From: Paenibacillus sp. FSL H8-0537
GTDB lineage: Bacteria; Bacillota; Bacilli; Paenibacillales; Paenibacillaceae
NCBI RefSeq assembly: GCF_038051995.1
Contig: NZ_CP150290.1
Location: 855,501-919,500, forward strand
Direction: 5' to 3'
DNA length: 64,000 nt
The notes below the pieces were generated by a model. That model was not told where the DNA came from, did not search any database, and saw nothing but the letters and a program-made list of their open reading frames with translations. This document shows, piece after piece, positions 8,216 through 16,294 of this stretch; within the stretch, counting starts at the first letter, position 1, and each line of letters starts with the position of its first letter. The translations under genes and the position numbers were made by a program.

Positions 8216-8230
8216 TGAGAATGATTATCG
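8216..8230 (+). promoter_or_regulatory. Fur-box before the siderophore-binding lipoprotein gene
   Basis: TGAGAATGATTATCG matches TGATAAT-N-ATTATCA at 12 of 14 positions and lies 25 bases upstream of the GTG start. Confidence 0.75.
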
Positions 8231-8254
8231 ATTTAAAATGAGGGGGATTTACAC

Positions 8255-9298
8255 GTGTTTCTGAAAAATCAAGGCCAAAATTATAAGCACAGCATGGCTG
8301 CTATGCTAATTATGCTGCTGCTATGCGTAAGCATCTTTACAGCATGCGGTACAGCAGCAGAGTCGAACGAGACAAGCAAGGCGAATGCAGGCAGTGAAGC
8401 GACGGCGCTGGCATCGAGTGAAGCAAGCAATGCTGGTGCTGCAGAAGCAACACCAGAAGCGAGCGCTGATCCGAACGCAGTCAGAACGATTTCTACTGTA
8501 AATGGCGATATCGAAATTCCAGCTCAGCCAAAGCGCATCGTGGCTGAAGAATACCTTGGCAGCTTGATTGCCCTTGACGTTGTGCCAGTCGGGGCGCCGG
8601 GATTAACGCTGAAAAACTATTATTTTAAAGAGGCGCTTACCGGCGTTGATGATACGGGGGAATATGGCAAGCCGTCTGCCGAGAAAATTGCAGCTCTTGC
8701 TCCCGATTTGATTATTACGGCCAATGGAGATAACTACGATCTGCTCAGCAAAATTGCACCTACCCTCCATATTCCATATGGCGACCTCAAAAATGCGCAT
8801 GAAGAGCTGACTTATTTCGGGGAAGTGCTGGGCAAGGAGCAGGAAGCGAAGACATGGCTGGAGGAGTTCGACCGTCGCATTGCTGAAGCGAAGGCGAAGG
8901 TGGATGCGGCCATTCCGGCAGACGCAACCTTTTCCATTTTTGAGCATACGGAGAAATCGACCTATGCCTACGGAGATAATTTTGGACGTGGCGGACAGCC
9001 GGTATATCAAGCGCTTGGACGCAAGCCGCCAGCCGAAATAGCAGACGTCATTATGGAGAAGCAGTGGGCCGAGCTTTCAGCAGAGATTGTCCCAGAATAT
9101 GCTGGGGATTATATTGTCATGACCTCGAACGTCTGGACACTGGCTGATTTTGAGGCTGATCCGATTTGGAGCAACCTTCCGGCAGTGAAAAACGGCAAGC
9201 TGTACGTATGGCCGGAGGAGCGCTCGTGGTACTATGATCCGCTTGCGGTGCTGGCTCAGACCGAGGAGCTTGCGGACTGGCTTAGTAAAGGCAATTAA
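8255..9298 (+). CDS. Iron-siderophore ABC transporter substrate-binding lipoprotein
   Basis: A 347-residue lipoprotein. The N-terminus has a hydrophobic signal ending in the lipobox FTAC near residue 31, then a Ser/Ala/Glu-rich tether. The mature part is a FecB/FeuA-type binding protein with IEIPAQPKRIV, the APDLIITANG stretch and the GRGGQPVYQALG motif. The start is GTG, preceded by GAGGGGG. It would capture a ferric siderophore outside the membrane and hand it to a FecCD permease, but no permease or FhuC-type ATPase is encoded nearby, so those are shared or remote. A Fur-box lies in front and a terminator follows. Confidence 0.93.
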   Translation: MFLKNQGQNYKHSMAAMLIMLLLCVSIFTACGTAAESNETSKANAGSEATALASSEASNAGAAEATPEASADPNAVRTISTVNGDIEIPAQPKRIVAEEYLGSLIALDVVPVGAPGLTLKNYYFKEALTGVDDTGEYGKPSAEKIAALAPDLIITANGDNYDLLSKIAPTLHIPYGDLKNAHEELTYFGEVLGKEQEAKTWLEEFDRRIAEAKAKVDAAIPADATFSIFEHTEKSTYAYGDNFGRGGQPVYQALGRKPPAEIADVIMEKQWAELSAEIVPEYAGDYIVMTSNVWTLADFEADPIWSNLPAVKNGKLYVWPEERSWYYDPLAVLAQTEELADWLSKGN

Positions 9299-9328
9299 TC
9301 ATTAGCAGCATTAAGCTTTCAAAATGAA

Positions 9329-9362
9329 AAGCCGCCGAAGCAATTTCGGCGGCTTGCTTGAT
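9329..9362 (+). terminator. Terminator after the lipoprotein gene
   Basis: AAGCCGCCGAA pairs with TTCGGCGGCTT around a 5-base loop, with a weak T-rich tail. Confidence 0.75.
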
Positions 9363-9460
9363 TTTGGACACTAGGAGGCTTGCTCCTGTTCGGCTTGCGC
9401 TGAAGAGTACAATTCAACTTAAAGCTTTTCATTCCGGCGCGATACTGATACAATTCTAAT

Positions 9461-9475
9461 TGAAAACGTTTCTCA
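9461..9475 (+). promoter_or_regulatory. Weak Fur-box-like site before the PchR-like gene
   Basis: TGAAAACGTTTCTCA matches the 7-1-7 consensus at 10 of 14 positions, 20 bases before the start codon. The match is modest and depends on context. Confidence 0.35.
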
Positions 9476-9495
9476 ATAAAGGTGGGGAAATAAGG

Positions 9496-10470
9496 ATGAA
9501 ACATACGTTGGAAGCCCAACATATCGAATCTTTATATAATGAATGGATCGGCGCAGAGCTAGGCGTTCCGGTGGAGCAGCTTGCAGATACGGTTAAGCTT
9601 CCTGAGCATTGGGGAGATGGCTATTTGCAGCGCACGCGCCTGCGGCCGGGCATGGAGCTGCATACGATTGATGTAAAGCTGCATGAAAATCATATTTTTC
9701 ATATTGATGTGCAGTATCCGCATTTGGAAATTTCATTAACGCAGCACGGCAACGGCTGTTGGTCGATTGAGGGCAGGCGCGGGGAGCGGGCGATGGGCTC
9801 GGGCGGGACGCAAATGATTTATTTGCACGATACGCGTATCCATTTCGAGCAGCTGCATTCGGATCGGCTTGCCCATATGGAGCTGCGGATCGATTTTAGC
9901 ATATGGAAGCATCTATTCTCGTATTTCCCTTGGCAGGCTGGCGATACGTTTTATTGCGAGCAGCAGCAGCTGACACCGGAAATTAAGCAGGTATTCGATC
10001 AGTTGAAAAATTGTCCGTATACTGGCCCAATTCGGCAGCATTATTTGGAAGGCAAAGCCTTTGAGCTGATTGCCCTATTTTGGTACGGGCTGGAGCAGAA
10101 GAGCGAGCTGGAGTCGGCGGCTTCGCGCTTGAAGACGGCAGATGTGGAGCGGCTCCATCAGGCGAAAAATATTTTATACCACAATCGCACCAATCCGCCG
10201 GGCTTGCTGGAGCTGGCGCGCCAGACGGGACTGAATGATTTTAAGCTGAAAGCAGGCTTTAAGGAGCTGTTCGGCACAACTGTGTTCGGCTATATTCGCG
10301 AGGAGCGGATGCGGGAGGCGAAGCAGCTGCTGGAGCAGGGGAGAATGAATGTCAGCGAAGCGGCGATTATGGTCGGGTATACGAATATGAGCCACTTTGC
10401 CTCGCTGTTTCGCAAAACGTTCGGCATTAATCCGAGTGAATATGCCAGGCAGCAGAGCCGCTCCATGTGA
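9496..10470 (+). CDS. AraC-family regulator (PchR/YbtA-like)
   Basis: A 324-residue protein with an N-terminal ligand/dimerisation region and C-terminal double helix-turn-helix (LARQTGLNDFKLKAGFKELF then VSEAAIMVGYTNMSHFASLF, ending INPSEYA). This pattern with FKLKAGFKELFGTTV is typical of the PchR/YbtA group, which activate siderophore uptake and biosynthesis when the ferric siderophore is bound. The ATG at 9496 is preferred over one 36 bases upstream because GGTGGGGAAATAAGG precedes it. YbtA controls the ABC pair YbtPQ in Yersinia, and here the gene likewise precedes a YbtPQ-like pair, so that operon is the likely target. Confidence 0.9.
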   Translation: MKHTLEAQHIESLYNEWIGAELGVPVEQLADTVKLPEHWGDGYLQRTRLRPGMELHTIDVKLHENHIFHIDVQYPHLEISLTQHGNGCWSIEGRRGERAMGSGGTQMIYLHDTRIHFEQLHSDRLAHMELRIDFSIWKHLFSYFPWQAGDTFYCEQQQLTPEIKQVFDQLKNCPYTGPIRQHYLEGKAFELIALFWYGLEQKSELESAASRLKTADVERLHQAKNILYHNRTNPPGLLELARQTGLNDFKLKAGFKELFGTTVFGYIREERMREAKQLLEQGRMNVSEAAIMVGYTNMSHFASLFRKTFGINPSEYARQQSRSM

Positions 10471-10499
10471 GTGGCAACCCGATTGAAAAGCATAGGAGG

Positions 10500-10562
10500 G
10501 CCGGAGCCACGGTGGCGCTGACGTTAGAAATGACGATAGCGGACGGGGCTTCGGCTTTTTTT
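10500..10562 (+). terminator. Terminator after the PchR-like gene
   Basis: GCCGGAGCC (10500-10508) pairs with GGCTTCGGC (10547-10555) with one G-U, followed by seven T. The loop is large (38 bases). Confidence 0.7.
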
Positions 10563-10592
10563 AATATAAAGAGGCTGATATTTAACTGTTCC

Positions 10593-10621
10593 TCCGTCCA
10601 CCGTTAGGAATAATCCGTCCA
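10593..10621 (+). promoter_or_regulatory. Candidate PchR-like direct-repeat operator
   Basis: TCCGTCCA occurs at 10593-10600 and again at 10614-10621, 21 bases apart. It ends two bases before a poor -35 (GGTAGT, 10624-10629) of a promoter with -10 GATAAT (10647-10652), the layout expected for an AraC activator. Confidence 0.5.
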
Positions 10622-10645
10622 GAGGTAGTTGATTTTCATAAAAGA

Positions 10646-10660
10646 TGATAATGTTTCTCA
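10646..10660 (+). promoter_or_regulatory. Fur-box-like site overlapping the -10 of the ABC operon
   Basis: TGATAATGTTTCTCA matches TGATAAT-N-ATTATCA at 12 of 14 positions; the left half is perfect and overlaps the -10 box. Confidence 0.6.
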
Positions 10661-10690
10661 GTAGTAGCGTCATTAAGGGAGGCTTTTCGC

Positions 10691-10885
10691 TTGAGTATAC
10701 AGGAATTGATTAAAGACAGAAGGACGATACGGAAGTTTAATACGCAGCCGCTTTCGCAGGAGACGATTTTGGAGCTGATGAATATTGCGGTGTGGGCGCC
10801 AAATCATAAGCTGCGCGAGCCATGGCGCTTCATTTGTGCAGCGGATATGGAGTCGAAAGCGAGGCTGGCGGATCATATTGCTTGA
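10691..10885 (+). pseudogene. Nitroreductase N-terminal stub (64 codons)
   Basis: The reading frame opens at TTG 10691 behind AAGGGAGG and encodes the first third of a nitroreductase-family flavoprotein: the FMN-phosphate-contacting RRTIRKF and the NIAVWAPNHKLREPWRF segment are clear. A stop follows at residue 65, whereas the family is about 190-220 residues, so the FMN fold is incomplete. The stop lies 16 bases before the ABC-transporter start. It is either a deletion remnant or a short leader kept because it carries the operon's first ribosome site. No enzymatic activity is expected. Confidence 0.75.
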
Positions 10886-10901
10886 AGGAGAGGAAGCTAT
10901 A

Positions 10902-12827
10902 ATGGCGGGAAAAACAGCTGGTAAAACGGCTAATAAGACGGGAATCGCAAGGCTGCTGGAGCTGGCGGGGGAAAAACGCGGGCTGCTTGCTGTTTCAGGG
11001 GTGCTTTCAGCGATAAGCGCGGTTTGCATGCTGGTTCCGTATGTATCGGTTTATTTTATTATAAAAGAACTGCTGGAGCATGCGGCAAATCCGCTCGCTG
11101 CCGATGGCGGGTTTATGGTTCGCTGGAGCATGGTGGCCCTGGGCGGCTTACTGGGCAGCCTGCTTCTTATGTATGGCGGAGGACTGGCCTCGCATATTGC
11201 GGCTTTTCGGATATTGTATGGGCTGCGGGTGAAGCTGTCCGCGCATATTGGAAAGCTGCCGCTCGGCTGGCTGAACAGCACATCTACCGGTGCGGTTAAA
11301 AAGACGCTGGATCAAAATGTTGAAAAGCTTGAAACGTTCGTTGCCCATCAGCTGCCGGATCTCGTTCATATGGCAGTCACGACCATACTGATGATCATTG
11401 CAATGTTTTGGCTCAACGTTTGGCTGGCTGCGGCTTGCTTGATTCCGATTGTGATCGGGTTCATTTTGCAGGGGCTAATGATGTCAGGCTCCGAGGCGCA
11501 AAACAGCATGAAGCAATATTACGATTCGCTGGAGCGGCTGAATGGCTCGGCTGTTCAATACGTGCGGGGAATGCCCGTTGTGAAGGTGTTTGGACAAACG
11601 GTATTTTCCTTCCGCCAGTTTTACGACGATATGGTCAAATACCGGGATTTTTGCGTGAAATATACGGATCATTTCCAGTACGGCTTTTTATCCTTCAAAG
11701 TCATTCTCAGCTCCTTTGCCACCTTCTTGCTGCCGGTTGGCGTATTTCTGCTCCAGCGTGATCCGGGCAATGTGGCTTTTGCCGCGATGCTGCTCTTTTT
11801 CCTCATTATGTCGCCAGGCATTTCTGCGCCGATGTTCAAAATCATGCACATCGCCTCGTCGCTGCGCGATATTAATGAAGGCGTTGTGCGGATTGACCTG
11901 ATCTTCGCCGAGAAGCCTATTCCGGAACCGAAATATCCGAAGCGTCCTGCTACCTATGAGGTGTCCTTTAATGAGGTTTCCTTCACCTATGGCAAGATGG
12001 ATGAGAACGTGGACAAGGACAGGAACGCGGGCCAGAAGCAGAGTGATCGTGCAGCTGAAATGGAACGCGAAGATGGGTATGTGTTGTCTGGAGTCAGCTT
12101 CGTGGCGCAGCAAGGGGAAGTAACCGCGCTTGTCGGTCCTTCCGGGGCAGGAAAATCGACGGTGGCGAGCCTGCTGCCGCGGTTCTGGGATGCCCAGTCG
12201 GGCTCTATTGAAATAGGCGGCGTCGATATTCGCGACATGGCTGCGGATGAGCTGATGAATACGGTAGCGTTTGTTTTCCAGCAGACGTTCCTATTTTATG
12301 ATACCGTCTACAACAACATTGCGATTGGCGTGCCCAATGCTTCTCGAGAAGCGGTATACGCGGCAGCCAAAGCGGCACAGTGCCATACATTTATTAGCCA
12401 GCTTCCACACGGCTACGATACGTTGATTGGCGAGGGCGGCGTCTATTTGTCCGGCGGCGAGGAGCAGCGGATTGCAGTAGCAAGGGCGATTTTGAAAAAT
12501 GCTCCGATCCTTGTGCTCGATGAAGCAACAGCTTTTGCCGATCCTGAAAATGAATTTGAAATGCAGCTCGCCTTAAAGGAGCTGACGAAGGGGAAGACGG
12601 TTATTGTCATTGCCCACCGTCTATCTACAATTCGCGATGCGGCCCAAATAATTGTCATGGACAACGGGCGCATTGTGGAACGAGGGAAACACGAGAAGCT
12701 GCTTGCAGCCCGCGGGCTTTATGCGAAATTGTGGGATGCATATACGGCAGCGACGGGCTGGCGAATCGGATTAGGAAAGGAGGCAGAGAAACAGCATGGG
12801 AATGATGCGCAATATAACAGCAGGTAG
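10902..12827 (+). CDS. ABC transporter, fused membrane/ATPase subunit (YbtP/IrtA-like)
   Basis: A 641-residue half-transporter with an N-terminal six-helix ABC-exporter-fold domain (about residues 25-330) and a C-terminal ATPase. Walker A GPSGAGKST, signature LSGGEEQRIAVARA, Walker B ILVLDEATAFADPENE and the switch His in IVIAHRLST are intact. The ATAFADPENE Walker-B variant is typical of the YbtPQ/IrtAB group, which import siderophores despite an exporter fold. A charged insertion lies between the first ATPase strands. The ATG at 10902 follows AGGAGAGG. The gene overlaps its partner by 32 bases, so a heterodimer in the cytoplasmic membrane is expected; ligand is unknown. Confidence 0.88.
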   Translation: MAGKTAGKTANKTGIARLLELAGEKRGLLAVSGVLSAISAVCMLVPYVSVYFIIKELLEHAANPLAADGGFMVRWSMVALGGLLGSLLLMYGGGLASHIAAFRILYGLRVKLSAHIGKLPLGWLNSTSTGAVKKTLDQNVEKLETFVAHQLPDLVHMAVTTILMIIAMFWLNVWLAAACLIPIVIGFILQGLMMSGSEAQNSMKQYYDSLERLNGSAVQYVRGMPVVKVFGQTVFSFRQFYDDMVKYRDFCVKYTDHFQYGFLSFKVILSSFATFLLPVGVFLLQRDPGNVAFAAMLLFFLIMSPGISAPMFKIMHIASSLRDINEGVVRIDLIFAEKPIPEPKYPKRPATYEVSFNEVSFTYGKMDENVDKDRNAGQKQSDRAAEMEREDGYVLSGVSFVAQQGEVTALVGPSGAGKSTVASLLPRFWDAQSGSIEIGGVDIRDMAADELMNTVAFVFQQTFLFYDTVYNNIAIGVPNASREAVYAAAKAAQCHTFISQLPHGYDTLIGEGGVYLSGGEEQRIAVARAILKNAPILVLDEATAFADPENEFEMQLALKELTKGKTVIVIAHRLSTIRDAAQIIVMDNGRIVERGKHEKLLAARGLYAKLWDAYTAATGWRIGLGKEAEKQHGNDAQYNSR

Positions 12828-14532
12828 TCCCAAAGCATTATGGAAGCCGATTGCCTATACCGTGCTTTCCAACTTGGTTGCGATTATCCCGTTTGTGCTG
12901 CTGGTGGAGGTAGCCAAAATTATTTTCACCTCCTTTGCCGATCCGGCTGCCTCACTCGATATAACGCGGCTGTGGTGGATATGCGCCAGCATGGCGGGAG
13001 CCATGGTACTGCTCTTTATAAGTGAAATTCCCGCTTATCGAGCGCAATATCGCGGTGCCTATACGACGGCGGTAGAGGGGAGAAGCCGGCTTGCGGAGCA
13101 TCTTCGCAAGCTGTCGCTTGGCTATTTGAATAAACGTGATCCCGGCGACCTCGCCAATATGATGATGGGAGATTTTGCGCTCGTTGAGCATGGTATTTCC
13201 CATGTTGCACCGCAGCTGTTTGCGGCAGCACTGACGCCAATTTTGGCGCTGCTGGGACTTTCGCTGCTCGATTGGCGGCTTGCGCTTGCCCTGTTTGCGA
13301 CTCTGCCTTTTACCATTTTAATCGTGCTCGCAACGAGCAGCCTCACCCGCAAGCTTGGCGCGAATCATATGCGGGCGAAAATTAACGCCTCCAACCGCTT
13401 GCAGGAATATTTAAACGGGATACAGGTCATTAAGGCGTTTAATTTGACGGGTGATCGCTTCGTCCGGCTGGAGCAGTCGTTTAAAGATCTCATGCAACAC
13501 AGCATTCGCATTGAAGGGATGTTGGGGCCAGTCGTGTTAAGCGCCGTTGCTCTACTGCGGGCAGGTTTGACGCTCATGGCCATCATCGGAGTCCATTTGC
13601 TGCTCGGCGGCAGTCTGGATTTGATTACGTTCGTAACCTTCTTGCTTATAGGCACGAGGATTTATGATCCGTTGACGACTGCGCTGACCAGCTATGCAGA
13701 GTTTCGTTACAATGAGCAGGCGGGAAAACGAATCATCGAGCTGCTAGAGGAGCCTGTCATGTCGGGAGAGAAGCAGCCCCCTGCTGGGCATGATCTTGTT
13801 TTCGACAATGTCACGTTCGGCTACAATGAGCATGCCGTTATTCAACAGGCGAGCTTAAGCTTGCCGTCAGGCTCATTCACCGCGCTGGTCGGCCCTTCGG
13901 GCAGCGGCAAAAGCACCGTGCTGCGGTTGATTGCCCGTTTCTACGATCCTAGCGAGGGGCAGGTGCTGCTCAGCGGGGAAAATATTCGGGAGATGAACCC
14001 GGAGGCACTGCTGCGCAAAGTATCTATGGTGTTTCAGGATGTGTATTTGTTCCAGGATACAATCGCGAATAACATACGTGTCGGCAAAGCCGGGGCCACC
14101 CAGCATGAAGTGGAGCAAGCAGCCCGTCAGGCGTGCTGCCATGATTTTATTATGAAGCTGCCGCTGGGCTATGAAACGCTGGTTGGAGAAGGAGGGAGTA
14201 CATTGTCCGGCGGGGAGAAGCAGCGGATTTCCATTGCGCGGGCGATATTGAAAGATGCTCCAATTGTGCTGCTGGATGAAGCGACGGCTTCTCTCGATCC
14301 TGAAAATGAAGCCGATATTCAGCAGGCGATCGACCGCCTCATTCAAGGGCGTACCGTTATCGCGATCGCCCATCGGCTGAAAACGGTCATGAATGCCGAC
14401 CAGATTATTGTGCTGGATCAAGGCCAAATCGTTGAGCAGGGCCAGCATGAGGAGCTTTTGGTCGCAGACAGCCTGTATGCGCGTCTGTGGAAGCTGCAGC
14501 AGCAGACGGCAGGCTGGCAGATTTCGTCTTGA
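12796..14532 (+). CDS. ABC transporter, fused membrane/ATPase subunit (YbtQ/IrtB-like)
   Basis: A 578-residue half-transporter, partner of the preceding gene. Six hydrophobic segments occupy about residues 15-300. The ATPase has Walker A GPSGSGKST, Q-loop FQDVYLFQDT, signature LSGGEKQRISIARA, Walker B IVLLDEATASLDPENE and switch IAIAHRLKT. The start overlaps the first subunit by 32 bases, with AAGGAGG about 12 bases upstream. IrtAB and YbtPQ are heterodimers that import ferric siderophores; placement after a PchR/YbtA-like regulator and Fur-box supports the same job. A drug or peptide exporter is the alternative reading from fold alone. A strong terminator follows. Confidence 0.88.
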   Translation: MGMMRNITAGSPKALWKPIAYTVLSNLVAIIPFVLLVEVAKIIFTSFADPAASLDITRLWWICASMAGAMVLLFISEIPAYRAQYRGAYTTAVEGRSRLAEHLRKLSLGYLNKRDPGDLANMMMGDFALVEHGISHVAPQLFAAALTPILALLGLSLLDWRLALALFATLPFTILIVLATSSLTRKLGANHMRAKINASNRLQEYLNGIQVIKAFNLTGDRFVRLEQSFKDLMQHSIRIEGMLGPVVLSAVALLRAGLTLMAIIGVHLLLGGSLDLITFVTFLLIGTRIYDPLTTALTSYAEFRYNEQAGKRIIELLEEPVMSGEKQPPAGHDLVFDNVTFGYNEHAVIQQASLSLPSGSFTALVGPSGSGKSTVLRLIARFYDPSEGQVLLSGENIREMNPEALLRKVSMVFQDVYLFQDTIANNIRVGKAGATQHEVEQAARQACCHDFIMKLPLGYETLVGEGGSTLSGGEKQRISIARAILKDAPIVLLDEATASLDPENEADIQQAIDRLIQGRTVIAIAHRLKTVMNADQIIVLDQGQIVEQGQHEELLVADSLYARLWKLQQQTAGWQISS

Positions 14533-14575
14533 ATGGTTGCAGGCTGAATGGATAAAGTGAGGCCAAATGGGAATG

Positions 14576-14612
14576 AATGCCGAATGGAGCTTATCCATTC
14601 GGCATTTTTTTT
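14576..14612 (+). terminator. Terminator after the ABC operon
   Basis: AATGCCGAATGGA pairs perfectly with TCCATTCGGCATT around a 5-base loop, followed by a run of T. Confidence 0.92.
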
Positions 14613-14646
14613 AAAAAGGGAGCAGGATAAAGCTTATAATTAATAG

Positions 14647-14675
14647 TTGAGATATAGGAACGTGTGTTCTATAAT
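14647..14675 (+). promoter_or_regulatory. SigmaA-type promoter of the decayed hydrolase
   Basis: TTGAGA (14647-14652), a 17-base spacer, and a perfect TATAAT (14670-14675). Confidence 0.7.
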
Positions 14676-14735
14676 GTGAGGAAAGGATTGGAATAAAGTA
14701 GATTGAATTGGAATGAGGGAGGGCTAATACAGAAT

Positions 14736-15166
14736 ATGCCGTTAAATATTAATGTGGTTGAACGTATGTAGCATTATGGGGTGGCAGGTTTGAGTACTGC
14801 TTTTATTCGGCATGGACAGCTGAGTGCGGCAGAAAGCTTTGGTGTTCTGGAACAAGGGGCCTCGCATCTGGTGAATAACGATACAATTTTCAATGCTTGC
14901 TCCATTAGCAGGTTTTTAACGTCCATGCTCGCTATGAAATTAGTCGAGGATAGTCTTCTCTCATTAGATGAGGATGTAAATGATAGGCTTGCTTCATGGA
15001 AGGTTCCGGTTCATCCATGGACTGCTAGCAGCAAAGTTACGCTTAGGGCATTGCTTTGCCATCCCCTTACTCAGGCACGGGAACCATTATTATGACGAAT
15101 ACCGATTTGGGCGTTCATCAGTTAGAGGGGATTACCGGGGAGATAGTCTCTCCGTCTGGGGTCTGA
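14736..15166 (+). pseudogene. Serine hydrolase (beta-lactamase fold) remnant
   Basis: The frame starts at ATG 14736 but has an in-frame TAG at 14769-14771. After it come HYGVAGLSTAFI and the active-site region ACSISRFLTSMLAMKLVE; the catalytic SxxK has become SISR. At about 15060 the N-terminal part joins, in another frame, a C-terminal piece reading GTGTIIMTNTDLG, the usual end of such hydrolases, which stops at 15166. The central 200 or so residues are missing. So the gene has a stop, a lost catalytic Lys and a large frame-shifting deletion, and is dead, although its promoter is still good. Confidence 0.8.
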
Positions 15167-15277
15167 GTCAAAATCGGCTTTCCGTCCTGTGAAATACTGG
15201 TTAAAGGTCCGTTCCGGTTACCCTGTCCATTCCATTAAAGTTAAGGAAAGAAGATAGTAGGGAATGGGTGGGATATT

Positions 15278-16198
15278 ATGATTCGGAATTTAGGTACGGA
15301 AGATGGCCTGCAAGGGGAGGGGCCAGCAAGAAGGGTTCGCTTGTTTCAGGGAGAAGGCCTGCTGGCGGCGCTAGGCATACTTGGCTTTGTGCTGGCAGCG
15401 GTATGTGTGGTCTGGATGCTGCTTTATGGTGGCGAGGTTGCGCCAAACGGGGATGTAAGCAAAGCGGCTTCCTTTAATGCAGCATTGGGCATTTTTCTGC
15501 TCTCGACGGCGGCGGTATTGCCTTTGTCTGCTATGAGTATAAGGGGGAAGGCAATTTTTCGCTGGTCTTATGTGATCCTCTCCCTATATTCATATTTCGC
15601 TGAAAATGTGCAAAATATGCGCGGCATGAATCCGCGTTTTGCAGAAGGCGGTACAGCTTTTGATATAGCTGTGGCGGCCGGTTTTGGCCTCGTGGCCATG
15701 CTGCTGATCGTGTTTTATTGCGTGCTGGCGGTTGCTTTCTTCCGCAGCAGATCGTATCAGCTAAGACCGGAGCTTGTGCTCGCGATCCGCTACGCGATGG
15801 TGGCGGTATTGCTTTCCTTCGCCGCTGGCATTTGGCTTTCCATTACGGAGAGCCGCCTGACAGGAGGAAATGGGAATATCATCTGGCTTCATGGGCTTGG
15901 ATTTCATGCTATCCAAGCTGTGCCGCTTGTCGCATGGCTGTCGGAGCGCACAAGGCTGCGTCCCCAAGATCGCCGCAAGTGGGTACATGTGGCGGGAATA
16001 GCCTATACCATTGGCCTGCTTGAAGTAGGCTGGCAAACTTGGATCGGTGGTGCCATGCTGGAGTTGTCGCCGCTGCCGCTGCTCGCTTTGTTCTTCTTCT
16101 TGCTGTCTATCGGCGCTGGGTGCTATATGTTATGGCAGTCCGTAATAGGCGGGAAGAGCTCAGAGGTGAGCAGCCCATCACTGGGGCACGAGGTATAA
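15278..16198 (+). CDS. Multi-pass membrane protein of unknown function
   Basis: A 306-residue protein with about seven or eight transmembrane segments after a charged 25-residue N-terminus (segments near residues 28-48, 66-86, 93-108, 128-152, 166-186, 200-220, 236-252 and 260-285). I do not recognise a family with certainty. The ATG at 15278 follows GGGTGGG. It is followed by a hairpin and then an AraC-GyrI regulator on the same strand. Nothing in the sequence identifies a substrate. Confidence 0.7.
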   Translation: MIRNLGTEDGLQGEGPARRVRLFQGEGLLAALGILGFVLAAVCVVWMLLYGGEVAPNGDVSKAASFNAALGIFLLSTAAVLPLSAMSIRGKAIFRWSYVILSLYSYFAENVQNMRGMNPRFAEGGTAFDIAVAAGFGLVAMLLIVFYCVLAVAFFRSRSYQLRPELVLAIRYAMVAVLLSFAAGIWLSITESRLTGGNGNIIWLHGLGFHAIQAVPLVAWLSERTRLRPQDRRKWVHVAGIAYTIGLLEVGWQTWIGGAMLELSPLPLLALFFFLLSIGAGCYMLWQSVIGGKSSEVSSPSLGHEV

Positions 16199-16214
16199 TA
16201 GGTTACAAGGGAGG

Positions 16215-16247
16215 AGCCTTGCATTCTTGTGCAGAGAATGCAAGGCT
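16215..16247 (+). terminator. Hairpin between the membrane protein and AraC-GyrI genes
   Basis: AGCCTTGCATTCT pairs with AGAATGCAAGGCT around a short loop. The U-tract is weak, so termination may be partial. Confidence 0.6.
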
Positions 16248-16294
16248 GCTCTATGTTAGTTTAGGTATAGTAATGAACATAGGAGGGCTGGGTT

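Noticed and set aside
13873..14598. A 241-codon minus-strand frame opposite the ABC ATPase
   Set aside because: Antisense to intact Walker and signature motifs; no support of its own.
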